DNA of 64,000 bases from Ichthyophonus hoferi (Eukaryota > Opisthokonta > Ichthyosporea > Ichthyophonida > Ichthyophonidae), in the NCBI GenBank assembly GCA_002751075.1, contig NAOQ01000030.1:161902-225901 (forward strand), in the 5' to 3' direction. Within the stretch, counting starts at the first letter, position 1; every line of letters starts with the position of its first letter. The notes under the pieces were generated by a model that saw nothing but the letters and a program-made list of their open reading frames with translations, did not search any database and had not been told where the DNA came from. Positions 1 to 12,240 of the stretch are shown piece after piece. A program made the translations under genes and the position numbers.

Positions 1-611
1 TCAGCATGTTCTTTCTAATAAGCGCTTTTGTTTAGCATCATCGTGCTTACTTATGATCTAGATTAAGAGATCTCCTATTTTTAACGGTGCAGTAAGACAT
101 ATCCATAGCCTTCTTGCCAATATTATCAGTTATAGTAAGAATTACACAATTATATCATTTATAGCTATCCTGCAATACATCAAGTAGCGTTGCATATATC
201 TTTCCATATATCTGTACACATGTACACATTGTAATAAGTGATGATAAACCAATTTGATTTCATTATTTACTTAGGTACTACACTAATTGATTAATAATTT
301 CAATAATTTCAATTTATCGTTATTTGGAATTCTTAGGAAAAAAAACGAAGTTTCACCCCAAAAAATATGAAAAATATAAATTATAGTCAATACATCTATG
401 TTCTAGGTCTAAAAGTATCTTAAGTGTTACTGGTCCTTCACGGAATATGACGTAAAGGGATTACAATACGGCGGAATTGACGTTTCACTCATAGGACAAA
501 TAGATTTCATATCACGTTCTCTATTGTTATTAATAATATTAATAATATTTTTACTATAGTAATATAGTATTATAAATATATTATTATTATTAGTATTATT
601 AGTTTCTTGCT
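1..611. other. 5' flank of the DBHS gene, no gene seen
   Basis: AT-rich DNA with no reading frame that I can support. Two TGACG-type motifs (TGACGTAA at 448-455 and TGACGTTT at 478-485) lie 130-165 bases before the proposed start of the DBHS gene. A run of TTA/ATA triplets covers about 525-600. The CRE-like pair is the only likely promoter signal that I see. Confidence 0.5.
448..485 (+). promoter_or_regulatory. Pair of CRE/ATF-like TGACGT motifs
   Basis: TGACGTAA (448-455) and TGACGTTT (478-485) lie about 30 bases apart, upstream of the proposed first coding exon at 612. Half-sites of this kind bind CREB/ATF-family bZIP factors in animals. Similar motifs occur before several other genes of the window, which supports a promoter role. 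No functional evidence is available from sequence alone. Confidence 0.4.
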
Positions 612-3600
612 ATGATGAATCGCAGAAAGGTAGGTGGTATTTCCTTTAAGCTGCTGTTACTGGCGTCTTTATTATCTAGCAAGACGGTATACAGGGATAT
701 TGATATTGTAGTATTGTTTAGCTGGGTGTTTGGATACCTGTGAAGTCATAGTATATATATTACTTACTGTAGCCACCACCACTGAAATGGACGGGTTCTT
801 GTTGTTGTATAGTATATAATATGGCTTAACCTATGGTGAAGACTAGAATTGTGGAATACAGGATCTGATCTTTAGGACTACAGCTCATTAATCATTTATT
901 TCATAAATACAGTTGGTAACTAGAATATACTAGACCATCCTCATTTTTTCTCGCCTATCCACCACCCCCTCCCGTCTGTTACAGTTATGTTTTTATCTTT
1001 ACTCCTTTTTAAAATTATTGTTATTCCAGAGTTTAATTATTTGTTTATTAAATCACATTTGCATAAATATATTGGTTTTGAGATATTCGACGTTTTGTCC
1101 TGCTTTGATATAACATACATTCATCCCTTTACTCACTATTAACCCCTCTTCTCGTTTTCCCCTTTCACATTATATTATATCTCCTTCTCCACTCTTTTTA
1201 TCATATCTTCCTATTCCTCTTATCTTTTTCTTACTTCTTGTTCTATCTCCCAATTCTCTTTTATTATATTTTTAATACAACAACCCGTTTGTCTCCTTTT
1301 TTCTCCATCATCTCATTGTCATTATCTATACTTACTCCTTACTATGATGTTGTTAATTGTCACATAATACCCTTCTCTCTTCCCTTCCGTTATCCTCTCC
1401 ATGCCATATCTTTAAGCCACCGCTTCCTATACTCTCCCAGCCATCCACTATAGTTTCAATAGAGAACCATTGCATTAAATCATACTCATACCCAATCCTA
1501 TTCCTTCCACAGCTTTACAATCACACTCGGCTATTTGTTGGGGGGCTGCCACCCAACACCCAGGAGGGAGAGATTAGAGAGTTATTTTCACAGTTTGGGG
1601 AGGTAAGATTATAGTTTACTACTAGTACTGTGTGGGTTCTGTCTACCATACACATACAAATGCACTCTTCTATGGCCTACTATTCTTTTTCTCCTTTGGT
1701 CTCCTTTTATCTTCTTCCTCTAGTAGATAGTGTCGGCCTATGTCTGATTTCATGATATTCGTGTATAAGATGAGATGACAGTTTGACTGCCCTATATGGA
1801 CATTGTTAAAAGGAGATAGTGTAGTGATTTAGTGCTAATAATGATGATGAAAGGTTGTTAGACCATGACTTATTGTTTCAGTCAACCTTATGTTTCTTCG
1901 TGTTATATATACGATTCTCCCTATTCTCTCTCTGTCTCTCTTTCTCTCCTTATGCTTACTCCTTTACGCTCACACCATCATATATACATCCTCTCTCTCC
2001 CTCCTCTCAACCCTTATTACTTCCTGTTATTAGTCGTCCGCTGACCTGTAGGTCTTCTCCCATTGGCTTACCACTATAATTTGTCTTAGATCTGACCTCT
2101 CTCCACCAATAGATTTTGGAGTTATATATTCATCAGACCAAGGGCTTTGCCAAACTGCGATATGCCACTAAGGATGGGCCAGAATGTGCTATTGAGGCTT
2201 TGGTAATGTACCTCTTATTACCATCACGTGTATTCTCTTTATTTCTTGTTCTTTTTCTTTTATCTTCCTACTATTTTGTTTTGCGGTCACTCCCTTGTTT
2301 TACTATCTTTTTTTCCATTTGTAATATTCCCAATGCAGTTAATGAGACTGGAAATTAAACCAAAGTTATATTATTGAATAATACCAAATCCAATCTAGAA
2401 GTTAATTGGATAATACCTTTGCTTACCCTGCATGTGTGCTATGATTGGTCTATAGGCCAGTACCACAAGGGCAAGTTAGATAGGAGGTATGAACCAATCA
2501 CAGCTGTAACCACTAGCCCATATATAGTATAAACGAGTCAGCCATAGGCTCACAATGATTGATCTAATGTCATTATACATTATTACCGTACAGGCCAACA
2601 CAGAGTTTAAAGGGAAAATTCTGCGTATACGTCACGCATGTAGGTATTCCTATTGGTTAGTCTCTAGCTCCCTACCTTTATACAATTACATGATATGGTG
2701 TGTCCTGCGAATCATGGAGTTGAATTAAAACCCCTGTCTTATCCTTCCTATGCCTATTACCTTTCTGTTATGACCCCTTACGCTATTGGATATATGTCAT
2801 ACCATTCCTCTCTCCTTCTACTATGGTGGTGCAGAAGGATGGCTTCCACCTTCTCTACTCCACTTTCCCCCTATTCACCAATACAATCCTTTTACAAAAT
2901 GGAGAAGTCAATTACGCTCTCAGCCAATAAATATCTGCCAGATCTTTATTGATCCTTTTAATGACCAATCATTTCATTTATCTTGGTAGTGCCTCCCAGT
3001 GCTGTGGCGGTCAGTAACATTCCAGACCATGTGACCAATGAGATGCTTGAGAAGGCCTTCTCAGGGTTTGGTGAAGTGGAGCGTGCGGTTGTCTATGCGG
3101 ACGAGAAAGGTATGCAATTGGCTTCTTTGATCATAGCTATACCTGGTGTGAAGGGGAGAGTGTCATGAATACCCAGCGCCCAGTTTATCGCTCTCCTACA
3201 CCCCATCTACCATCATAGCCTCTGTCTCCTCTCTCTATTTCTCTGTTCTCTCTTTGCCTGTCACATCATTGGACTAGAGCCGTGCTGCATCACGTTTAAT
3301 TGCATATTTAGGGTTATGTGGAGAATGGAGAGATTGGGATGAGGCTTAATTGACGATGATTGGGTAATTGCGACGATTGAGACAAAATTAATACCTATTA
3401 TAGCAATTAGGGCTAGATCATTACCTATCAGTGGTCAGTGGTTGATAGTGGATGTTACTATTGGTATTCTATCAGGTCACTCTTGTTGCAGCCAATCTCT
3501 AAGGTAGTATGTGTTATGTGTACTAAAGGCCTATCAAGGCCCACCGTAAACCAGTCTCTAGCCTGGCTGTTCTCTGATTAGCATTTTCTTATCTCCTCGT

Positions 3601-6600
3601 TTTTATTTTTCGTGTTCTACATTCCTCCTTATACATATCAATAATGTTTTATCTTGGTCTGTCGTTGACGTTCTCTCCTCACACTCCGTCGTGCTAGGTG
3701 CCAGTACTAATAAGGGTATTGTTGAATTTACAAGAAAGTCCCTGGTGCCCAGTGTCATCAAAAGGTTGGTCCTCTGTTATTGGTTAGCATGAACCGTTTA
3801 TTTAGCTTAATGCTGATTATTTATTGGCTACTTATTTACCTTCTCTAATCCAGTTTTTTATGTACACTCTACCATCAGCACACCTACTTCTCCTGCCTAC
3901 CCCATGCCTTCCTTTCCCCTCTCCCTTCCACTAACATATATCCTTTCACTCTCTGCCGTCTAGCTGTATGGAAGGTATGTTTATGCTGGGGATGGACCCT
4001 ATGCCCTGCAAGGTGGAGCCCTACGTGTATGTGGACACAGAGGGTGGCATGAACGAGGCTGGGGTGTTTAGATCAAAGGTAGGAGAGGGTGGTGAACGTT
4101 GCTAAGGAGCCTGTTGTCCTGTATATCCTAGTCATTGTTACTGGTCTTTTCTGTCTTATTACTAAGATAGTCTTGGGAAGGGCTGGGTGCCATCTATGTA
4201 ATACGTAGTACCTCTCTGATGGGCGGTATAGAGACTATAGCGAGTCATTGGCCCCTTCCCCCTGCCTGTCCTACCCATTTCTCTCCTTCTCTCTCCCTCC
4301 TTTATACCAGATATATCTCTGGTCTAACCCTTGCCCCTCACCCAACCAGGAGGCCTTTGAAGCACAGCAGGCTGTACCTCACTTTGCCGATCGTGCGTTC
4401 GATGAAGTAGAGTATGAGCTGGCTCTGAGGTGGAAGAAACAGACAGACAATGAGGTGTGTTATGTACCTCTAATAGGTCTCAATGTTAGTAGCCCCTTCT
4501 ATAGTGTCGACTAGTTGTTATCTCTAGTATCTCCCGGCCAGACATGATAGGCCTACCTCTGGCTGTCCTTAGTGGGGTGTGGGTTTAACATGGGAATAGC
4601 ACCTAGTAGTGAGGTTATAGGTAGGGGAGACACTGTATGTACTCCACTAGCTCTCTAGTGACCAGGATGAGATGTTAATGACTGGGGCTCTGCAGGACAA
4701 CCGGAGGAAGGCGCTGGAGAATGACATTCAGAAAGAGAGAGCGGTACTTCTGATAGAGATCAGACAGGCATAGATCCCTCCCCTAGGGTGGTCTTTCACA
4801 CTCTCTACTACCATTCCTCTAACCTTGGTTGCTTTTCATTGTCAAAAATAAAGCCGTGTAATTAATTTCCTCACATAGTCTGTTAAATTTTACTAAAATT
4901 TCTTTAATCTAAATATGACCTATTGCTCTATTTACCCTATGTTACTGTGTACATGCTATGCTACTCATTCCTATGGCTGTTTTAAAATTGCATATCTCCT
5001 TGCCACCTGTAATTATATCCTCTATACTCTCTGTTCCCCCGTGTTAGATATTTTCACTTATTGGCAGATATTGAAATGGACTTTGATAGGTAGGTAACTG
5101 ACTGAGGTTGGGTGGGCCCAGGCTATGGCTGATGCACGAATGAAGAGAGAGGCGGAGAACAACAAGCTACGTCTGGAGGTAGGGGCTGCTTACTGTCATA
5201 GGCCTACCTCGTGGTTGGGGGGGCCCATATCTTTTCTTCGTGCGTGGACCTGGCCAGACTTGCATTTAAACCATTTTAATTATCAATGAATTTTGGTGGG
5301 AGGTTTTAGTGATTGATTAAATTATATTATTATTTTTAGTTTAGGCCAATGATCTTGTCCAACTTAGAAATGGCGTTAGTATGTAACCTGTACCCTGTAT
5401 GATAACCCTCCAATTGTAGATGTTCATGTCACAGCCCTCTGTGACGTCAGTGTCTCCTAATGTTTCATCCTATAATACACACCTTAATTTTGTATTGTGA
5501 GCTATGATTCATCTGTTAACCGATCTAACAATAAGTAAAGTTATCTATCTCAAGCTTTATTGGACAATATCCTGTGGCTATGTAATCATTGCTGTTGATT
5601 GGTAGTTCGTCATAAGAGAGGTTTACTTCTCTATAAGGTAGTATTGCATGAAATCTGATTGGGCCTATCTTACCCCTCCCAGCAAGAACTAATTGAACAA
5701 CAGCAATGGCAAGCCCAACAGCAACAGTGGCAGATGCAGCAGCAACAGTTTCAACAACAACAGATGCAACAACAGCAGATGCAACCACAACCAATACCAC
5801 CACCACTACCAACTCCGTTTGAGCCCCGCCCCGACCAATATGGAGTGCCCCCTGAACGTGTAAAGCATCCCTATATCTAGCCCATTGTAGGACATTCCTC
5901 TGCTAGAGGCCTGTGGGGGGTGGGGGGTGGCTAGCGGCCCAGGATATTTCTTTAAAGGGTCTGGGCATTATATATAAAGGTGCCTTGTATAGCAGCATGT
6001 GATACTATTGGTTCTGCAACCAAAGGCCAGCCACCTGCTCCTAGTGTCTGTGCTAATCTGTAGTACCCCCTGGTGCTGTTTTCCTCTCTTGCCTGTAATT
6101 GTGAACCTATCCATGACACTTGAAATTACATCTGTTTGTTTAGGATCCCCCTTATTGATACCCCTTCTCCCCTTCTCTAGATGGCCAATCCTGGCTTTGA
6201 GGGGTTTTGCCCACCAATGGAGCATCCTGATGCACGGGGTCCTCCACCCAATGAATTTAATCCTCACTTAGGCCCCCCTCAGCCGCTGCCCTACGGTAGA
6301 GCTCTTCCTGTCCCTCTTTTATCCATCTTCTTCTCTCTTTACATATCTCTCTAGATGTTCTTGGGGCTTGGCCTCCCCTCTACATTGCGACTGTAATGTG
6401 CATATATATTGTATATACGGCTGATATATTACGATAATTTACCAGGACTGCCAATAAACAAGCCCATAATTTTTTATAAGCTATTGGTATTCAGTGCTGT
6501 GACTTACTTTAGCCTTGTTATACATACTACCCAATCATATGTATCCACACTCACCAACTCACGTGTAACCTAAGGGCCACCTGGACCTCCCGCCAATGAC

Positions 6601-7657
6601 TTTGGCTATATGCCCCCTGACAGGTGAGCTTACCATTGGTTAATCGTTTTACTATATCTCCTTATTTAGTACTCTATAATCATGGTTGCTGATATGTGTG
6701 GGTCACATGATTCTGGTAATCATAAAAGGTAGAAGATAGTGGATATGATTGGTGGATGGTAATGGATATATATCTGTAGTCAAAGGTATTAGGTGTCTTT
6801 GGAGATTTTCATCGGCTGTAGATACATTTCACGTGATTGGCTGAAATATAAAGTCAGCATATTTTCAATTAGTGTGAGTTTTATAGATATAAATTACAGC
6901 CTGGTGATTTCTTTATTGAGAAAGTGGTTACCGACATGACTATTTTAGACCCACCAATCAACTGCCAATTCTGCTAGAGATATATATAACACTACTCTCT
7001 CGCTTTGGTAGGTGCAATGGTGGCCCCCCGCCCTTCATCCAGCCCCCCGCGCCCTACGCCGCAGGCCGTCCTCGGGATGCAGTAAGTGATCTTGTTTGCT
7101 TCATACATGCTGCCTTCTCTCTCCATTCTCTACCTCATTGTTCCCCCCTTTTATTTCCCTTGAATGTTTGTTTTGGTCTATTACACCATTCCTATTGGTA
7201 GTATATGTGGTAATTGATTGGTAGATAGGTTGTGATTTTCCTGCAACTTAATTTTATCCATAGTAGTATGGTATTATTTTGGTATACTTTACCTTTTTAA
7301 TGCGATAAAGTATTGGGACTATGGGCCCATTGAAATTGGTTTCACAGGTATATTGCTAATTCCAATTGATTGGTGCTTTGAATGTAGGACAATTAGATAT
7401 TTTAAATTATTTTTTAAATGTCATTTAATTATAAAGTATTAAGCCAATAAACATCAAATTAATCCTGGTTGTTTCACCTGCTCTCATTTGGGTTTTATTC
7501 TCTATAGTGTCTTAACCCACTGTCACATTGGATTGGCTTTAGTCGCATTATCCCCATGTACTAACCAATCAAATAGCCTCCAGCTGACTTCACTGGTCGG
7601 TTTGCCCCCTTCCCCCGTGGTCCAGGAGGCCCTCCTGCAACCTGGGGCCCGCACTAA
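612..7657 (+). CDS. DBHS-family RNA-binding protein (NONO/SFPQ/PSPC1-like)
   Basis: Nuclear RNA-binding protein of the Drosophila behaviour/human splicing family. These proteins dimerise and act in transcription, splicing and paraspeckles. Proposed exons: 612-629, 1513-1602, 2113-2202, 2594-2639, 2990-3109, 3698-3764, 3964-4078, 4350-4454, 4696-4743, 5122-5178, 5683-5859, 6181-6295, 6575-6623, 7012-7081 and 7577-7657, giving 415 residues with all phases consistent. RRM1 (about 11-82) has LFVGGLPP and KGFAKLRY. RRM2 (about 85-150) has VAVSNI and KGIVEF. The NOPS region and the start of the coiled coil follow, with the family-typical FEYEYAMRW segment seen as VEYELALRW. Residues 253-311 are Gln-rich, and the tail is Pro/Gly-rich, ending in GGPPATWGPH. 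The first exon (MMNRRK) is only six residues and is the least certain part; a longer N-terminus upstream is possible. The coiled coil is shorter than in human NONO (471 residues). Family assignment is firm. The vertebrate paralogue cannot be chosen. Confidence 0.9.
4744..4852 (+). terminator. Possible intronic polyadenylation site in the DBHS gene
   Basis: If exon 9 (4696-4743) is not spliced at its GTACTT donor, the frame runs nine more codons to a TAG at 4771-4773. A canonical AATAAA follows at 4847-4852. This layout is typical of a short isoform made by intronic polyadenylation. It would keep both RRMs but lose the rest of the coiled coil and the Q/P-rich tail. It could equally be chance in an AT-rich intron. 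Confidence 0.3.
5683..5859 (+). repeat. CAG/CAA-rich polyglutamine exon of the DBHS gene
   Basis: This exon encodes residues 253-311 of the DBHS protein. It is a run of Q-rich heptad-like units (WQAQQQQ, WQMQQQQ, FQQQQMQ) followed by PQPIPPPLP. It continues the coiled-coil direction of the preceding exon into a low-complexity segment like the Q/P-rich regions of SFPQ. The donor used is CGT|GTAAAG, because the next exon must join in phase 0. Confidence 0.75.
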
Positions 7658-8777
7658 GGCAGGGATACACTCTACGAAGTTGGTATACACTGCACACTGT
7701 GGTCTATGTTGTTGTTTGTGTACTGGCTCTCTGGCCCTAGCATGTAATATACCAGGCCCGGCCTACCTCCCTGCCCTCATGTTCTGAGTGTTTGTTACCA
7801 GTATGTAACATGTGACGTGTGTATGTGATGACGTACCACGTCACGTCAGATTGTTTGTGTTTTGAATGTAATTGGAGTATTAGAGGATTGGTAGACATGT
7901 ATATATGTGTGACTAATATCATAGAGAACCTATGTACTATAATATAAAGTACTGTATCTATTGGTGGGATAAGAATTGATAAGTCATGTAGACTCAGTCC
8001 CACTAGCATCCTATAGGTTAATTATTATTATAAAGAGTTCATTACGAAGGAAACAGACAGCTATCTGGTATGAGACTGTCTTTCTCTGTGTGTTCCTGTA
8101 GTTGCATATAGTGCATTTGTGGTAGGTATGATGTATTACCTAGATATAACCATTGGCTATGGTGTCTAAAGATAGTCAATTAGATAACAGCTAGATGTAT
8201 TTTCCTCTATTAAATTGATGGTAATATACCTAGATATAGTAGTATGATAGAACCAATAGGCGATAGAAGTGGTGATTATATACAAGGATAGATAGAGGAC
8301 GGCCTGTACGACCTATCCAGAGTGTTCCAATATATTATTACTTTTTTTATATTTTACTTTATAACATTACTATGGTATTGGAGTATTTTAAAGACAGTGC
8401 TTGCAATTATTTCACAGTTCATTGAAGTCTTCACAGTTTGTGATTGATTTAATAGAGCCTTTTGAATTATTTCCCATGAACCAATAGTGCTATATATTGT
8501 TGGAGTAAGGCCAATCATGTTAAGGATTGCTATTCCATATTGTATACCATTGGTTGATATGTAATAGCATTATTAGATATATGCCACAAATATCAATGAA
8601 CCCTTCTATAGTGTATACGAGTAGTTGAACAATAATGGTATTGTTAGTATATGCTAAACATATTAAGTCAAGGTAAGGTGTCACCCACCCGTGAGGTTTA
8701 GATCTTCTAGAATAAGCAATTAAGGATAACCTTATTGGCTAGCTTTTTATTAAAACAGTTTGGTACCAATCGAAATG

Positions 8778-8802
8778 TATATATATATATATATATATAT
8801 AC
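8778..8802. repeat. (TA)n microsatellite
   Basis: Uninterrupted alternating TA of about 24 bases in a non-coding stretch. Confidence 0.8.
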
Positions 8803-10170
8803 AGCTAGACCATTGAATATATTTATATGTATCTAAAGTATTGTATTAGTGCGGTATGGATTTAAATAAGGCTTATCCAATAGTATGCAATATGACAACT
8901 ATTATTACTCAAAGTCTAAGCTATGTTAGTATATAAGTCTAGAAGCGCTATCATCCAACCAGGATCACTTTTGAGTATTTAACATATTTTTAAAGTAAGT
9001 GCATATCTGCATGATTACCCAATTGATGCATAGAATTAGCTCAAATATATTTCTATCCTGTTTTTAAACCAATCATTTGTGACAGTAGTAGCACATTGTG
9101 AATGGGTTAACCCCAAAGTAATGAGCACTGGTTGCTATGTCATTGGTTAGGCCTATGAGCAAATCATTTTCGTCTTTAATTACATCCTGGTATCATATAT
9201 GATTACAAGGTTAGCAGAGATCTTGGATATGATAGGGCCACAATATAGTAGAACCAATCAAATGCAGTTGTATTAAATGATATAATGATGACTCTTATGC
9301 AATTAGTATTTATTGTTTATTTATTATTAGCCTAATAGTATTTTTAATCAAAGTAAAATATGGTTCTAGCTAATTAGGAACTAAATTTAAAAGGAGAGAA
9401 TACCTTTAGGTTTCACTTTGTATGAAATAAAAAAAAACTATGGCTAGTGGTTGATAAGGTTTTAGTTTTGACAATCTGTTAATGACTGCAGTATTTACTT
9501 ATATGGGATGATATAGAATATGGTTTAGACATTCTTCTGTTTATATAGTCATATAGCAGTATAGTATATACACACTATTGCTCATCTGCTATGTAAGTAT
9601 CCTATTGGTATTAATCTCTAGTACAATTAACCCGAGCAATAAAATAAACAGGCGGTTGGTCGATGAGGGTCGAACTATACTCTAAAGATTAGCTTTATAT
9701 AGGTTTATAATCAAGGTATCCGTGGTAGTATAATAGTATACTAGTATGGTAATATGATATTATGGTAGTATAATTATATAATAGTTACTGTCATGGCTTC
9801 TCCCATTGGTTGCACCCTAGAGATAATCTAGAAAGCCTTGCCCACACGTTACTTAATTGGCTTATTTTAACCTATGTCTTGTTTGATTATTTGTGATTAG
9901 TTAAGCCATTGTATTATATTCAGACGTAATTGGATGATATTGGTTAAAATAGGAGTTGTTGTATTTAATATTAGGGTATAGGAAGATGCTGTATTTATAG
10001 AGTCCGTCTCAGTGAACCACTAACCACCCAGTATATTAATTAAAAGCATGATAGTACCACATTCCCTTATATTATATTAATTAGTTTAAATCATGTTATC
10101 TGTTGTGTTGGAGTAATAAAGTGATAATGCCTTTTACATTTATTACTCCTCCCCCCCTTAATATATGTAG

Positions 10171-10199
10171 CTGCCAGTGATCACGCTCTGAACCTACAG
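10171..10199 (+). other. 29-base exon-like segment with strong splice sites
   Basis: A C-rich pyrimidine tract and ATATGTAG precede CTGCCAGTGATCACG..., which ends in CTACAG followed by GTATGT. Both sites are near consensus. No open frame continues far through it (in phase 0 it reads LPVITL then a stop), so it would be a UTR exon, for example in the leader of ANAPC15 or the trailer of the DBHS gene, or part of a non-coding RNA. Only the sequence pattern supports it. Confidence 0.3.
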
Positions 10200-10889
10200 G
10201 TATGTTTTGGGGGTTTGTGTGCCTGACATATCTCCAATCACAATCACAGGCATTGATATACAAGAATGTGTTTTATTATATAGTAATGCATTCATTATAT
10301 ATAGGAATAGTTTTACCCTAAAAGGTATATTCATCTGGAATAAATATGGATACGTACACATACACATATATATATGGATGGGCAGTACCAGTGATTGGTG
10401 CAACCGTCATTGCAACGATACACCTTAATTAACTAATTGATTAATCTATTAAGTTCTAACCATTATGCGTATTTTATTTGTATGGGGTGCACCATTTCTC
10501 ACACAGACTTTGTCATCCAATCATAGTAACTCTTTTTCCATTCACACATCTCTATGCCCAGTGACAATGATTTATTGCTTATACGCACCTTTAAATAGCT
10601 AATCATTATCTCTTTTGACTATAGATTCCTGCTTATGTTTGACTATTTTCCATTCATTCCTACATCCAATTGAATTAGCCCACCATTCTATGATCCTAAG
10701 TATTTGTTATAATTGGTTCACCTTTGGGTTACTTGTGATCTCTTCAATGATAATTGGTGGAAATGAGAGCATCATCGTCTTATAATTCGTATTGCCCATT
10801 GGTAGGTAAGATCTATATGGAATGTGGTTTTGATATAGTAAGTAATTTTATGAAGTATGATGTTAAATGATATTGTTTTGTTTTGTGCT

Positions 10890-10965
10890 ATCTTGTATTA
10901 TATTATATTATATTATATTGAATTACGTTGCATTTTAATGTATTGTATTGTATTATATTGCATTG
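10890..10965. repeat. ATATT and TATTG pentanucleotide tracts
   Basis: Tandem TTATA/ATTAT units (about 10893-10920) pass into TATTG/ATTGA-type units up to about 10970. The 71-99 codon frames that cross this block are low-complexity artefacts. Confidence 0.7.
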
Positions 10966-11823
10966 AATTGAATTACTTTGTGTTATATTCTAATGTATTC
11001 CATTATGTAGTTATGGAAACCAAGTTTAACATAGAAAATAAAATAAAAAGGAGCAAATGTACTGACCCCATTGGATCATTATCACAATACTGTATAAAAC
11101 TTGTAGAAATATACGTTATACATATATACTATATATCAATATATATATATATATAATACAATTGACATATTACCCTACCTGATATGAGGTCCTAGGTGTG
11201 ATCCAATAACATCTGGTACCATTGGTTGTCAATCTAAAACATATCTGTGATGTAATAGAACTTCTGTGTGTATGTATAGGATTGTATATGATTATATAGG
11301 ATATATATTATGGTATAGGGTAGTATTAGGATAGTATCAGAAAGCATAAGTAGTAGTAGTATATGGTAATGTAATGATAATGTAAGATACTATAAGGTAC
11401 ATAATAATATTCTATAGTTGTATAGAATTAAATAAGGTGGTATAAGATAACACAAAATGCTATATAATTATATAAAAATATATAGGATTTGATAGGATAC
11501 TAAATAATTGATTATAATATATATATATCTTGGCCAGAAAACATGCAATATGATTGGGGCAGTTAGAGACTATGCCCAAATAAAGGAGTAGGTTGATAAT
11601 ACCAGGCGATGGTGTGATAGAAACTGAAGAAAGGAATGAGGTGGTGGGTGGTAGGTGTGGTCAAAGGAAAACGAATTATGTGCATGCCAGTATATAAATA
11701 ATGAAGTAAGTCCAAAAGAAAAAATGGAAGGCTTATAAATGGGAAAGAATCGAATATACACTAATATTTATATACTTACAACCAATTATATTTATGTGCC
11801 TTCAACTATATATATATATATAT

Positions 11824-12154
11824 NNNNNNNNNNNNNNNNNNNNNNNNNNNNNNNNNNNNNNNNNNNNNNNNNNNNNNNNNNNNNNNNNNNNNNNNNNNNN
11901 NNNNNNNNNNNNNNNNNNNNNNNNNNNNNNNNNNNNNNNNNNNNNNNNNNNNNNNNNNNNNNNNNNNNNNNNNNNNNNNNNNNNNNNNNNNNNNNNNNNN
12001 NNNNNNNNNNNNNNNNNNNNNNNNNNNNNNNNNNNNNNNNNNNNNNNNNNNNNNNNNNNNNNNNNNNNNNNNNNNNNNNNNNNNNNNNNNNNNNNNNNNN
12101 NNNNNNNNNNNNNNNNNNNNNNNNNNNNNNNNNNNNNNNNNNNNNNNNNNNNNN
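11824..12154. other. Assembly gap (331 N)
   Basis: A run of N flanked on both sides by (AT)n (about 11808-11823 and 12155-12190). The gap was most likely left by an AT microsatellite that could not be assembled. True length is unknown. Confidence 0.98.

Positions 12155-12190
<36 letters not shown>
12155..12190. repeat. (AT)n microsatellite at the gap edge
   Basis: Alternating AT of about 36 bases directly after the N run. It matches the shorter AT run on the left edge, so the gap probably lies within one long AT array. Confidence 0.9.
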
Positions 12191-12195
<5 letters not shown>

Positions 12196-12240
12196 ATTAT
12201 AACTAACTATTGGAAATAAAATGATTATATGATGGACTAT

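Larger units (their letters stand above)
7658..11823. other. Long non-coding stretch after the DBHS gene
   Basis: About 4.2 kb of AT-rich DNA without a supported gene. It is unusually dense in CCAAT/ATTGG: I count nine in 9001-10000 against about two expected from base composition. It holds a (TA)n run near 8778-8802, pentanucleotide tracts around 10890-10965 and a block of degenerate ATAGGATAGTAT-type repeats at about 11270-11520. A 29-base exon-like segment (10171-10199) is described separately. The 3' UTR of the DBHS gene or the 5' leader of ANAPC15 could reach into it. Confidence 0.5.

Noticed and set aside
5525-5812. 95-codon minus-strand Val/Ala-rich frame
   Set aside because: It is the antisense of the polyglutamine exon of the DBHS gene.
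11739-12206. Frames of 132-155 codons across the N gap
   Set aside because: They exist only because N is read as open. The rest is Tyr-Ile from the AT repeat.
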